Below are positions 1-7,459 of a stretch of 10,714 nucleotides of DNA, in pieces. The DNA is taken from NCBI GenBank assembly GCA_001311545.1, contig BBBL01000028.1, positions 1 to 10,714 on the forward strand. Direction: 5' to 3'. The position numbers were made by a program, and so were the translations under genes. The notes under the pieces were generated by a model. The model was not told where the DNA came from. It did not search any database and saw only the letters and a program-made list of their open reading frames with translations. The DNA is from Thermus kawarayensis JCM 12314. GTDB taxonomy: Bacteria > Deinococcota > Deinococci > Deinococcales > Thermaceae. The stretch's first letter is position 1, and every line of letters begins with the position of its first letter.

Positions 1-766
1 CACCCTCGGGGCCAGCCCTGGGCCTCCTCCTCACCGTGCTCCTCACCAGCCTCCTTTCCCAGGTGCCGGGCTTCAGCCCCTACCACAGCCTCCTTTTGGC
101 CCTCTTTCTAGTGGCCCTCTTCGCCTACCTGGCCCTAGGTACAAGGAGTACCTCCGCCCCCCCCAAAGGGAGCGCCGCCCCCCGGGGGCAAGGTGCTGGA
201 CACCAGCGTCCTGGTGGACGGGCGCCTGGCCGAGGTGGCGGCCACGGGCTTCCTGGAAGGCCCCCTTTACGTGCCCCACTTCGTCCTGAAGGAGCTCCAG
301 CACTTTGCCGACAGCCCGATGCCCTGAAGCGGGCCAAGGGGAGGCGGGGTCTCGAGGCCCTGGAGAGGCTCAAGGAGCACCTGCCCCTGGAGGTGGTGGA
401 GGAAGCCCCAAGGGGGAGAGCGTGGACGAGAAGCTCCTCTTCCTGGCCCGGGACCTGGGGGCGGCCCTCGTCACCAACGACCTCGCCCTCCTGCAGATGG
501 CCCGCATCTACGGGGTGAAGGCCCTCTCCGTCCAGGCCCTGGCCCAGGCCCTTCGCCCCCAGCTCCAGGTGGGGGACACCCTAAAGCTCCTCATCCTCAA
601 GGAAGGCAAGGAGCCCCACCAAGGGGTGGGTTACCTGGAGGACGGCTCCATGGTGGTGGTGGACGGGGGCATCCGCTACCGGGGCCAGGAGGTGGAGGTG
701 GTCATCACCCAGGCCATCCAGACCCAGGTGGGGCGCCTCTTCTTCGCCCGGCCCGCGGAGGCCTGA
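1..766 (+). CDS. Membrane-anchored PIN-TRAM domain protein (YacL-like), 5'-truncated and frameshifted
   Basis: The window opens inside this gene; coding starts in the frame beginning at base 3. The visible order is two hydrophobic segments (about bases 18-60 and 90-137), a basic/proline-rich linker, a PIN domain and a C-terminal TRAM domain ending at TGA 764-766. PIN acidic positions are visible in [11 protein letters not shown], in [10 protein letters not shown] and in [24 protein letters not shown] (given here only as landmarks). The TRAM part begins near [23 protein letters not shown] domains are Mg-dependent nuclease folds and TRAM binds RNA, so a membrane-tethered RNase is the family expectation; the actual substrate is unknown. 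Four single-base losses are needed, near 138-140, in the C run 157-164, near 316-318 and in 406-409. The stop lies only 3 bases before the sucC -10 box. Family assignment is secure; biological role is inference. Confidence 0.9.
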
Positions 767-769
767 GGG

Positions 770-775
770 TATAAT
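770..775 (+). promoter_or_regulatory. -10 box of the sucCD promoter
   Basis: A perfect TATAAT lies 3 bases after the stop of the PIN-TRAM gene. Transcription would begin near 781-783, giving a leader of roughly 28 bases before the sucC TTG start. I find no convincing -35 hexamer at normal spacing; the upstream DNA is the G+C-rich end of the previous gene. Confidence 0.6.
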
Positions 776-784
776 GCCTCCTGG

Positions 785-800
785 CCTTGGCCGGCCAAGG
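785..800 (+). promoter_or_regulatory. Perfect 16-base palindrome in the sucC leader, overlapping the ribosome binding site
   Basis: CCTTGGCCGGCCAAGG reads identically on both strands. It begins a few bases after the predicted transcription start, where repressor operators often lie. Its last four bases (AAGG, 797-800) are also the first half of the Shine-Dalgarno sequence AAGGAGGT (797-804), which sits 5 bases before the sucC start. In RNA it could fold as six pairs closing a CCGG loop and hide part of the Shine-Dalgarno. Whether it acts as an operator, an RNA switch or neither cannot be decided from sequence alone. Confidence 0.5.
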
Positions 801-809
801 AGGTGGAGC

Positions 810-1943
810 TTGAACCTGCACGAGTATCAAGCCAAGGAGATCCTGGCCCGCTACGGGGTGCCGGTGCCGCCCGGCAAGGTGGCCTACACCCCGGACGAGG
901 CGAAGAGGATCGCCGAGGAGTTCGGCAAGCGGGTGGTCATCAAGGCCCAGGTCCACGTGGGCGGGAGAGGAAAGGCGGGGGGGTGAAGCTCGCCGACACC
1001 CCCCAGGAGGCCTACGAGAAGGCCCAGGCCATCCTGGGCATGAACATCAAGGGCCTCACGGTGAAGAAGGTCCTGGTGGCCGAGGCGGTGGACATCGCCA
1101 AGGAGTACTACGCCGGCCTCATCCTGGACCGCTCCCAAAAGCGGGTGGTCCTCATGCTCTCCAAGGAGGGGGGCGTGGACATTGAGGAGGTGGCCGCCAA
1201 GAACCCCGAGGCCATCCACAAGTTCTGGATTGACCCCCACAAGGGCTTCCGCCCCTTTGAGGCCCGGGAGATGGTGAGGCGGGCGGGGCTGGAAGGCAAC
1301 CTCAACAAGCTGGCTCAGGTCCTGGTGGCCTCTACCGGGCCTACGAGGGGGTGGACGCTCCATCGCCGAGATCAACCCCCTGGTGGTGACCACGGAGGGC
1401 GCCGTGGTGGCCGCCGACGCCAAGGTCGTCCTGGACGACAACGCCCTCTTCCGCCACCCCGACCTCGCCGGGCTTAGGGAAATAGAGGCCGAGCACCCCC
1501 TGGAGGTGGAGGCCAGCAACTACGGCTTCGCCTACGTGAAACTTTCCGGGAACATCGGCGTCATCGGCAACGGGGCGGGCCTCGTGATGTACACCCTGGA
1601 CCTAGTGAACCGCGTGGGCGGCAAGCCCGCCAACTTCCTGGACATCGGGGGCGGGGCCAAGGCCGAGGTGGTCTACAACGCCCTGAAGGTGGTCCTCAAG
1701 GACCCCGAGGTGAAGGGGGTCTTCATCAACATCTTCGGGGGCATCACCCGGGCGGACGAGGTGGCCAAGGGGGTGATCCGCGCCCTGGAGGAAGGCCTCC
1801 TCACCAAACCGGTGGTGATGCGGGTGGCGGGCACCGCCGAGGAGGAGGCCAAGAAGCTTTTGGAGGGCAAGCCCATCTACATGTACCCCACGTCCATTGA
1901 GGCGGCGAAGGCCATGGTGGCCATGGTGGGAGGTGCGGCGTGA
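810..1943 (+). CDS. sucC: Succinyl-CoA synthetase (ADP-forming) beta subunit, frameshifted in this sequence
   Basis: SucC carries the ATP-grasp nucleotide-binding site of succinyl-CoA synthetase, which interconverts succinyl-CoA and succinate with ATP formation in the TCA cycle; it pairs with SucD. The start is TTG at 810, giving the family N-terminus (M/L)[15 protein letters not shown], 5 bases after AAGGAGGT. Visible landmarks are [10 protein letters not shown] then VKLADTP (ATP-grasp), AEINPLVV (metal/nucleotide site), NFLDIGGGA and [15 protein letters not shown]. Three one-base losses break the frame: a G run at 977-983 that should hold eight Gs, near 1329 and near 1358. Restoring them gives 378 residues plus stop, the normal family length. 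The stop TGA (1941-1943) overlaps the sucD GTG. An in-frame ATG at 774 lies inside the -10 box and is unlikely to be the start. Confidence 0.95.
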
Positions 1944-2805
1944 TCCTGGTGAACCGCGAGACCCGGGTCCTGGTCCAGGGCATCACCGGCCGGGAGGGGC
2001 AGTTCCACACCCAGCAGATGCTTTCCTACGGCACCAAGATCGTGGCCGGGGTCACCCCGGGCAAGGGAGGGAGTGAGGTCCTGGGGGTGCCCGTCTACGA
2101 CACGGTGAAGGAAGCGGTGGCGAGCCACGCCATAGACGCCTCCATCATCTTCGTCCCCGCCCCCATGGCGGCGGACGCCGCTTTGGAAGCCGCCCACGCC
2201 GGCATCCCCCTCATCGTCCTCATCACCGAGGGCATCCCCACCCTGGACATGGTGCGGGCGGTGGAGGAGATCAAGGCCCTGGGCTCCCGCCTCATCGGGG
2301 GCAACTGTCCGGGGATCATCAGCGCCGAGGAAACCAAGATCGGCATCATGCCGGGCCACGTCTTCAAGCGGGGGAAGGTGGGCCTCATCAGCCGCTCCGG
2401 CACCCTCACCTACGAGGCGGCGGCCGCCCTCTCCCAGGCAGGGCTCGGCACCACCACCACCGTGGGGATCGGGGGCGACCCCGTCATCGGCACCACCTTC
2501 AAGGACCTCCTCCCCCTCTTCAACGAGGACCCCGAGACGGAGGCCGTGGTGCTCATCGGCGAGATCGGCGGCTCCGACGAGGAGGAGGCGGCGGCGTGGG
2601 TCAAGGCGCACATGAAAAAGCCCGTGGTGGGCTTCATCGGGGGCCGCTCCGCCCCCAAGGGCAAACGCATGGGCACGCCGGGGCCATCATCATGGGCAAC
2701 GTGGGCACCCCCGAGTCCAAGCTCCGGGCCTTCGCCCAGGCGGGCATCCCCGTGGCCGACACCATTGACGAGATCGTGGCGCTGGTCAAGAAGGCCCTGG
2801 GCTAA
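1940..2805 (+). CDS. sucD: Succinyl-CoA synthetase alpha subunit, one frameshift at the catalytic histidine codon
   Basis: SucD binds CoA and carries the histidine that is phosphorylated during succinyl-CoA/succinate interconversion. The start is GTG 1940, overlapping the sucC stop by four bases (GTGA), with GGGAGGTG at 1928-1935 as ribosome binding site; the two subunits are probably translationally coupled. Landmarks are the CoA-binding loop ([13 protein letters not shown], then GVTPGKGG), [35 protein letters not shown] and GHAGAI. One base is missing near 2674, in what should be the glycine-histidine pair GGC-CAC; the histidine falls at residue 246, the same number as the phosphohistidine of E. 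coli SucD. With the base restored the protein is 288 residues, the usual length, and ends at TAA 2803-2805. Confidence 0.96.
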
Positions 2806-2819
2806 AGCGGCTTTCCAAG

Positions 2820-2849
2820 GCCCCAGGTTGGCCTGGGCCAGCCTGGGGC
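2820..2849. terminator. Hairpin between converging sucCD and malQ, probable bidirectional terminator
   Basis: Arms GCCCCAGGTTGGCC (2820-2833) and GGCCAGCCTGGGGC (2836-2849) pair over 14 positions with one G-T wobble; the innermost pair must open to form a loop. It starts 14 bases after the sucD stop and ends 4 bases before the malQ stop, so it could end transcripts from both sides. CTTT follows on the plus strand, a weak T tract; on the minus strand the hairpin is followed by CTTGGAAAGCC. Function is inferred from position and fold. Confidence 0.7.
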
Positions 2850-2853
2850 GCTT

Positions 2854-4352
2854 TCATGCCCGGCCCGTCCCCTCGGCCATGGCCCTAAGCCTTGCCCCGT
2901 GCTCCGGGGTAAGCTCTCCCGGAAGAAGCCGCCAGGCCCAGTTCCCCGAGGGCCTCCCCGGGTAGTTCATCCGGGCCTCGCTTCCCAAGGAGAGGACGTC
3001 CTGCACCGGGTAGACGGCAAGCCGCGCCACGGACTCCATCCCCAGGCGCATGAGGCCCAGGGCACCTCCTCTTCCTCCCGGAAGGAAATCCCCCAGTCCG
3101 CCAGGTAGCGCTCCAGGAAGGCCCTTTCATGGGGCGTGGCCGTGCGGTACCAGCCAGGGTGGTGTCGTTGTCGTGGGTGCCGGTGTAGACCACCACCCGG
3201 CCGTGGGGGGGGTAGTTGTGGGGGAGGAAGGGGTTTTCCATCCCGTCGTCAAAGGCGAACTGCAAAACCTTCATCCCGGGCAGGCCAAACCGCTCCCGGA
3301 GGGCCTCCACCTCCGGGGTGATGACCCCCAGGTCCTCGGCCAGCACAGGCACCTGGCCGAAGACCTCCTGGATCCTCTGGAAGAGCCTTTCCCCTGGGGC
3401 CTTGACCCAGCGCCCCTCCACCGCCGTGGGGCAGCTTGCGGGGATCTCCCAGTAGGCCTCAAAGCCGCGGAAGTGGTCCACGCGCACCAGGTGGAAGAGC
3501 TCTATGGCCTTCTCCAGACGCCGGACCCAGAAGGAGAACCCCTCCCGCTCCAGAACGTCCCAGCGGTAAAGGGGGTTGCCCCAGCGCTGGCCCGTCTCCG
3601 AGAAGTAGTCGGGAGGCACCCCCGCCACCACCGTGGGCCTTCCCTCCTCGTCCAGGTAAAACCACCTGGGGTGGGCCCAGACCTCGGCCGAGTCTTCGGC
3701 CACGAAGATGGGCATGTCCCCGATGATCCTGATCCCCAAGCCTCGGCCTCCGCCTTTAAGCCCCCCCACTGCCCGAAGAAGAGCCACTGGGTAAAGGCGT
3801 GGAAGGCCACCTCCTGGGAGAGGGCCCTCTCCGCCTCCCTCAGGGCCTTCTCCTCCCGAAGGCGCAGGGAAAGGGGCCAGCGGTTCCAGGGGAGCCCCCC
3901 GTGGTGCGCCTTCAGGGCCATGAAGAGGGCGTAATCCCGAAGCCACCAGCCTCCTTCTCAAAGAAGGCCTGGAAGGCCTCCTTCTCCTCCCGAGAAGCCC
4001 TCTCCCGGAAACCCTGGAAGGCCCCCTTTAAGGCGGGCCACTTCCAGGCGTAAAGGAGGCCGTAGTCCACCCGGGCCCCGGGGAAGCCGGGGTCCTCCAA
4101 GCGCACGTAGCCCTTTTCCGCCAGGGGCCTCAGGTCTATAAGGTAGGGGTTCCCGGCGAAGGCGCTGAAGGACTGGTAAGGAGAGTCGCCATAGCCCGTG
4201 GGGCCCAAGGGGAGGACCTGCCAGTACCGCCCCCCCGCCTCTTCCAGGAAGCGGAGGAAGCCCCGGGCCTCCTGGCCCAAAACGCCGATGCCGTAGGGGC
4301 CGGGGAGGCTCGTGGGATGGAGGAGGAGGCCGAAGGCGCGGGGAAGCTCCAT
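2854..4352 (-). CDS. malQ: 4-alpha-glucanotransferase (amylomaltase, glycoside hydrolase family 77), frameshifted
   Basis: This enzyme transfers maltooligosaccharide units between alpha-1,4-glucans in maltodextrin/glycogen metabolism and, in Thermus, also makes large cyclic glucans. The start is ATG 4352-4350 ([21 protein letters not shown]) and the stop is at 2854-2856. Family landmarks in order are [37 protein letters not shown], the nucleophile region [18 protein letters not shown], the acid/base region [13 protein letters not shown] and [10 protein letters not shown], corresponding to Asp293, Glu340 and Asp395 of the Thermus enzyme. Four one-base losses occur near 3949, 3740, 3154 and 3054; restoring them gives exactly 500 residues, the length of known Thermus amylomaltases, and the sequence is nearly collinear with them. 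It is a single-gene unit: its -10 box is 6 bases before ATG, implying a leaderless mRNA, and no other gene of starch or glycogen metabolism is adjacent. Confidence 0.97.
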
Positions 4353-4358
4353 GGCCCC

Positions 4359-4364
4359 AGTATA
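4359..4364 (-). promoter_or_regulatory. -10 box of the leaderless malQ promoter
   Basis: Read on the minus strand, TATACT ends 6 bases before the malQ ATG, so transcription should begin at or next to the start codon, a common arrangement in Thermus. It sits in a symmetric AGTATACT (4359-4366), so a -10-like TATACT also faces the plus strand, where it reads into the 140-base intergenic stretch. No good -35 hexamer is visible; that position is covered by the inverted repeat 4376-4389. Confidence 0.6.
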
Positions 4365-4375
4365 CTCCCAGGTCT

Positions 4376-4389
4376 TGGAAGGGCTTCCA
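4376..4389. promoter_or_regulatory. Inverted repeat TGGAAG-GG-CTTCCA over the malQ -35 region, candidate operator
   Basis: Two perfect six-base arms flank a two-base spacer. The dyad centre is about 30 bases upstream of the malQ start, covering the place where sigma region 4 would contact the -35. A second dyad of the same 6-2-6 shape but different sequence lies at 4409-4422. Regulator unknown; the role is inferred from position. Confidence 0.4.
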
Positions 4390-4408
4390 GAAACCCCGCC
4401 CCGGGCCT

Positions 4409-4422
4409 AAGTGCCCGCACTT
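4409..4422. repeat. Inverted repeat AAGTGC-CC-GCACTT upstream of malQ
   Basis: A perfect 6-2-6 dyad centred 33 bases (about three helical turns) from the one at 4376-4389. A further nested pairing follows: GGCTT (4424-4428) with AAGCC (4446-4450) around GCAT-GGG-ATGC (4433-4443). The stretch 4367-4475 holds no plausible gene; these symmetric elements are all I see in it. Confidence 0.4.
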
Positions 4423-4475
4423 TGGCTTCGCAGCATGGGATGCCCAAGCCGGGGCTATGGGGAGGCTTTTGGGGC

Positions 4476-4503
4476 CCCCACCGCGGCGAAAGCCGCGGTG
4501 GGG
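4476..4503 (-). terminator. Perfect 12-bp hairpin after the dehydrogenase gene, probable end of the M16 operon
   Basis: CCCCACCGCGGC (4476-4487) and GCCGCGGTGGGG (4492-4503) pair without mismatch around a four-base loop, GAAA on the plus strand and TTTC on the minus strand. On the minus strand it starts 3 bases after the stop codon of the last operon gene, so termination or 3'-end protection is the natural reading. There is no T tract after it (GCCCCAAAAGCC follows), so it is not a textbook intrinsic terminator. It would keep operon transcription from running into the malQ promoter. Confidence 0.6.
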
Positions 4504-4506
4504 TAC

Positions 4507-5377
4507 TTAACCCACCTTGTTCCCCTTCTCGTCGTAGGTGTAGAAGCCCCGGCCCGTCTTGCGGCCCAACAGCCCCGCCTGCACCATGCGGCGGAGGAGG
4601 GGGAAGGCCGGTACTTGTCGTCCCCGAAGCCCCGGTGGAGGACCTCCATGATGGCGAGGCAGGTGTCCAGGCCGATGAAGTCGGCGAGCTCCAGAGGCCC
4701 CATGGGGTGGTTCATCCCCAGGCGCATGACGCCGTCAATGGCCTCCTTGGTGGCCACCCCCTCCCGCAGGGCCTCTATGGCCTCGTTGATCATGGGCATG
4801 AGAAGGCGGTTGGAGACGAAGCGGGGTAGTCCTGGACCTCCAGGGGGGTCTTCCCCATGCGCTTCGCCACCTCCACCACGGTGTCCCGGGTGGCCTCGGA
4901 GGTGAGCTCTCCCCGGATCACCTCCACCAGGGGCATGAGGGGCACCGGGTTGAAGAAGTGCATGCCGATGAAGCGCTCGGGCCACCCCGAGTAGCGGGCC
5001 AGGGCGGTGATGGGGATGGAAGAGGTGTTGCTGGCCAGGATGGCCCCGGGCTTGGCTAAAGCCCCCAAGCGCTCAAAGAGCCTCCGCTTCTCCCCCTCGT
5101 CCTCCACGATGGCCTCCACGATGAGGTCGGCCTCCTCGAGGCTCTCCAGAAGGAGGCTCGTGCGGATCCGCCCCAAGGCCTCGTCGTGGGCCTCCCGGGT
5201 GATCCTGCCCTTTTCCAAGAACTTACCCAGGGAACGCCGGATGGCGGAAAGGCCCCTTTCTAGGAAGCTTTCCGCCACGTCCACCAGGACCACCTGGTAG
5301 CCCGCCTGGGCCGCCACCTGGGCGATGCCGCTTCCCATCTGCCCCGCGCCCACCACGCCCACGGTCTTGACCTCCAT
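4507..5377 (-). CDS. hbd: 3-hydroxybutyryl-CoA (3-hydroxyacyl-CoA) dehydrogenase, frameshifted
   Basis: This stand-alone NAD(P)-dependent dehydrogenase interconverts 3-hydroxyacyl-CoA and 3-ketoacyl-CoA in fatty-acid beta-oxidation or C4 acyl-CoA metabolism in the cytosol. The N-terminal Rossmann fold shows [15 protein letters not shown] (GxGxxG) and the acidic end of beta-2 (VVLVDV). [10 protein letters not shown] and the catalytic [15 protein letters not shown] follow, then the helical C-terminal domain with [27 protein letters not shown] and the [11 protein letters not shown] ending. Two one-base losses occur, near 4822 and in the G run 4599-4603; corrected length is 290 residues from ATG 5377, normal for the family. 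I prefer ATG 5377 over the in-frame GTG 5386 because GGGGTGA sits 5 bases before the ATG. The transporter stop is only 6 bases before the GTG, so it is the last gene of the operon. Exact chain-length specificity cannot be read. Confidence 0.94.
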
Positions 5378-5392
5378 AGGCTTCACCCCGGC

Positions 5393-6252
5393 CTATTCTA
5401 CGCCCCGGAGGTTCACCAGGAGGACCCCAAGGAGGGCAAGCCCCCCGCCCAGGAGGGAAAGGAGGGAGGGCACCTCCCCCAGCCACAGGTAGGCGATGAG
5501 GATGGCCAAAGGGGGCGAGAGGTAGAGGAAGGAGGAGAGGCGGGAGGCCTGGGTGCGGGAAAGGGCGTAGGTCCAGGTGAGGTAGGCCAGGGCCCCGGGG
5601 AAGACCCCGAGGTAGAGGGCGGAGAGGAGGGCAGGCCTTGGGGCCTCCCGGAGGGCCTCGGGAAGCCCGGGGAGGAAGACGAGGAGGGGGGTCGTGCCCA
5701 GGAGCAGGGTGTAGACCGTCATCTCCTCGCTCTTGTACCGGGCGAAGAGGGGCTTCTGCAGGACGAAGTAAAAGGAGGTGGCAAGGGCGGAGAGAAGGAT
5801 CAAGAAGGCCCCCGGCTCAGGCGCACCCCCCCGCCCTCCCCTAAGGCCAGGACCAGGGCCCCAAAGAAGGCCAGGGCAAAGCCCAAGATCCCGAGGGGCC
5901 TGAGCCTCTCCCCCAGGAGAACGTAGGAAAGAAGGGCGGTGAAGACGGGCCCCGTGGCGATGAGGAGGCTTGCCGCCCCGGCGCTCACGGAAAGCTCCCC
6001 GTAGACCAAGGCCGTGTGGTAGACGGTGATGCCCAAAAAGCCCAGGAGGAAGAGGCGGGGAAGGTCCTCCCGCCTGGGGGGGCGCAGGCCCCGGAGGCGG
6101 GCGTAGAGGAGAAGGACGCCGCCCGCCACCAGAAAGCGGAGGAGGACCAGATGCCCCGGGGAAAGCCCCTGAAGCCCCGCCCGGATGGCGGCGAAGGCGC
6201 TGGCCCAGAAGAGGAGGGTGAGGAGGGCCGCCCCTAAGGCCCTAGGCTCCAT
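5393..6252 (-). CDS. EamA-family (DMT superfamily) transporter, one frameshift
   Basis: A polytopic inner-membrane protein of the drug/metabolite transporter superfamily, likely an exporter of a small metabolite or amino acid; substrate cannot be predicted. The two repeats typical of EamA proteins are visible: the first begins at [20 protein letters not shown] and includes [20 protein letters not shown]; the second includes [31 protein letters not shown] and [15 protein letters not shown], with about ten hydrophobic segments overall. The conserved LGE motif closes the fourth-helix region of each half. ATG 6252 overlaps the upstream protease stop by 11 bases, and GGTGA at 6263-6259 lies 6 bases before it. 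One base is missing near 5814 (GAGCCCGGGG read as GAGCCGGGG); restored length is 286 residues. It is cotranscribed with hbd, though a functional link is not evident. Confidence 0.92.
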
Positions 6253-7459
6253 GGGGAATCACCAGATAGTAAAGGCCCTTCTGCCAGAAGGCCCCTTCCA
6301 GGAGGGCGTTCACCCCCTGGGCCGTGACCCCCTGGACCCTGCCTTTACCTCCTCCAGGGAGAGGTAGCGGCCGGTGTAGAGGTACTCCATCCCCAGGTGG
6401 AAAAGCCTCTGCATGGGGGTTTCCCCGGCGAAGACCAGGGCGGTGGCGAGGGGGGTCTTGGCCCTTTCCACCTCCTCCTTTCCCACCCCTTCCCGCCCCA
6501 GGCGGGCAAGCTCCTCCTCTAGGGCGGCCAGGATCTCCCCCTTGCGGGCGGGGTCCCCCTGGACGTAGGCGTGGAAGAACCCCGCCCGGTCCCCTTCCTC
6601 GTGCCCGAAGGAGGCCGCCTCCGCCAGGCCCCTGTCCACCAGGGCGAAGTGGAACCTCCCCGAGCCTCCTCCCCCAGGAGGTGGGCCAGGACCTGGGCGG
6701 GGTAGCGGGCCTCCTCCTGGTAGGCGAAACCGGGAAAGAGGGCCACCAGGTAGAGGGCCCGGGCCTTCTCGTAGGGGCGCTCCTCCACCCCGGAGGCGGG
6801 GTCCAGGGTGGGTAGGCCCTTTCCGCCAGGCCCTCGGGCCAGCCCTCGGTGAGGCGCTCGGCCTCGGCCAGGAGGCGGTCAAAGTCCACCTGCCCCGTGG
6901 CGGCGAGGACCATGTTTTTGGGGAGGTAGCGCCTCCTGTGGTAGGCCGCCATCCGGTCCCGGGTGAGGGCGGCGATGCTTTCCTTGGTGCCCAGGACGCT
7001 CTGGCCCAGGGGGTGGTCCCGGAAGAAGCGGGCGCGGGCCCACTCGTAGGCCATGTACCCGGGGCGGTCCTGGTAGCGGGCGATCTCCTCCAGGATCACC
7101 TGCTTCTCCGTGGCGAAGTCCTCCTCCCGGAGGGCGGGGCGCATGAGGCGGGAGAAAAGCCCCAGGAGCTCGTAGGCGAACTCGGGGAGGACCGCCCCGT
7201 AGTAGACCGTGGCCTCCTCGGAGGTGAAGGCGTTGTACTGGGCCCCCAGGCGGTCAAAGGCCTGGTTCACGGAAAGGGCGTCCATGTCCTCGGGGCCCTT
7301 GAAGACCATGTGCTCCAGGAAGTGGCTCACCCCGCTCTCCTCCTTGGCCTCGTCCCGGGCCCCGGTCCGCACGAAGTAACCCAGGGCCACGCTTCTCGCC
7401 CCCGGGACCACCTCGGCGATGACCCGTAGGCCATTTCCAAGCTCGGCTTCCCTAAACAT
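6242..7459 (-). CDS. M16 zinc metallopeptidase, catalytic subunit (mitochondrial-processing-peptidase-like), frameshifted
   Basis: The inverted zinc motif HxxEH is present as HFLEH at residues 46-50, and the distal glutamate ligand lies in EKQVILEEI (Glu124 or Glu125), about 75 residues later as expected. The N-terminal M16 domain is followed by the C-terminal M16 domain, which here lacks the RExxGLxY element (the equivalent stretch reads ALVDRGLAEAASF). Such half-size subunits (about 400 residues) usually work as a pair with a partner of complementary motifs, and that partner is the gene just upstream. ATG 7459 overlaps the partner's stop by 8 bases with GGAGGT 5 bases before it. Three one-base losses, near 6811, 6665 and 6341, break the frame; corrected length is 406 residues. 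No signal peptide is visible, so a cytoplasmic role is likely. Substrates are probably peptides or unfolded segments, which is family knowledge only. Confidence 0.94.
   Translation of the reverse strand: MFREAELGNGLRVIAEVVPGARSVALGYFVRTGARDEAKEESGVSHFLEHMVFKGPEDMDALSVNQAFDRLGAQYNAFTSEEATVYYGAVLPEFAYELLGLFSRLMRPALREEDFATEKQVILEEIARYQDRPGYMAYEWARARFFRDHPLGQSVLGTKESIAALTRDRMAAYHRRRYLPKNMVLAATGQVDFDRLLAEAERLTEGWPEGLAERAYPPWTPPPGWRSAPTRRPGPSTWWPSFPVSPTRRRPATPPRSWPTSWGRRLGEVPLRPGGQGPGGGGLLRARGRGPGGVLPRLRPGGPRPQGGDPGRPRGGACPPGAGRGGKGGGGKGQDPPRHRPGLRRGNPHAEAFPPGDGVPLHRPLPLPGGGKGRVQGVTAQGVNALLEGAFWQKGLYYLVIPHGA

Noticed and set aside
977..986. Programmed ribosomal frameshift at the G run in sucC
   Set aside because: The same type of break occurs 25 times in all nine genes, with no stimulatory structure or slippery A/T heptamer; undercalled runs explain all of them.
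884..1519. Minus-strand open frame (211 codons) opposite sucC
   Set aside because: Shadow of the conserved SucC reading; it even spans sucC frameshift sites without meaning.
1877..2611. Minus-strand open frame (244 codons) opposite sucD
   Set aside because: Shadow of sucD caused by G+C-rich codon use; composition is implausible and there is no start context.
3050..3934. Long plus-strand open frame (294 codons) opposite malQ
   Set aside because: It is the antisense of a clearly conserved amylomaltase, rich in Pro, Arg, Gly and His as expected of G+C-rich shadow frames, and has no recognisable domain.
4367..4503. Small RNA read from the plus strand, starting at the symmetric TATACT and ending in the GAAA-loop hairpin
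   Set aside because: Possible geometry, but no -35, no T tract and no match to a known RNA family; the hairpin is better explained as the end of the minus-strand operon.
5386..5396. TAGAAT as a separate -10 box for hbd
   Set aside because: It consists mostly of the transporter stop codon and adjoining bases; tight spacing and a good GGTGA ribosome binding site favour cotranscription.
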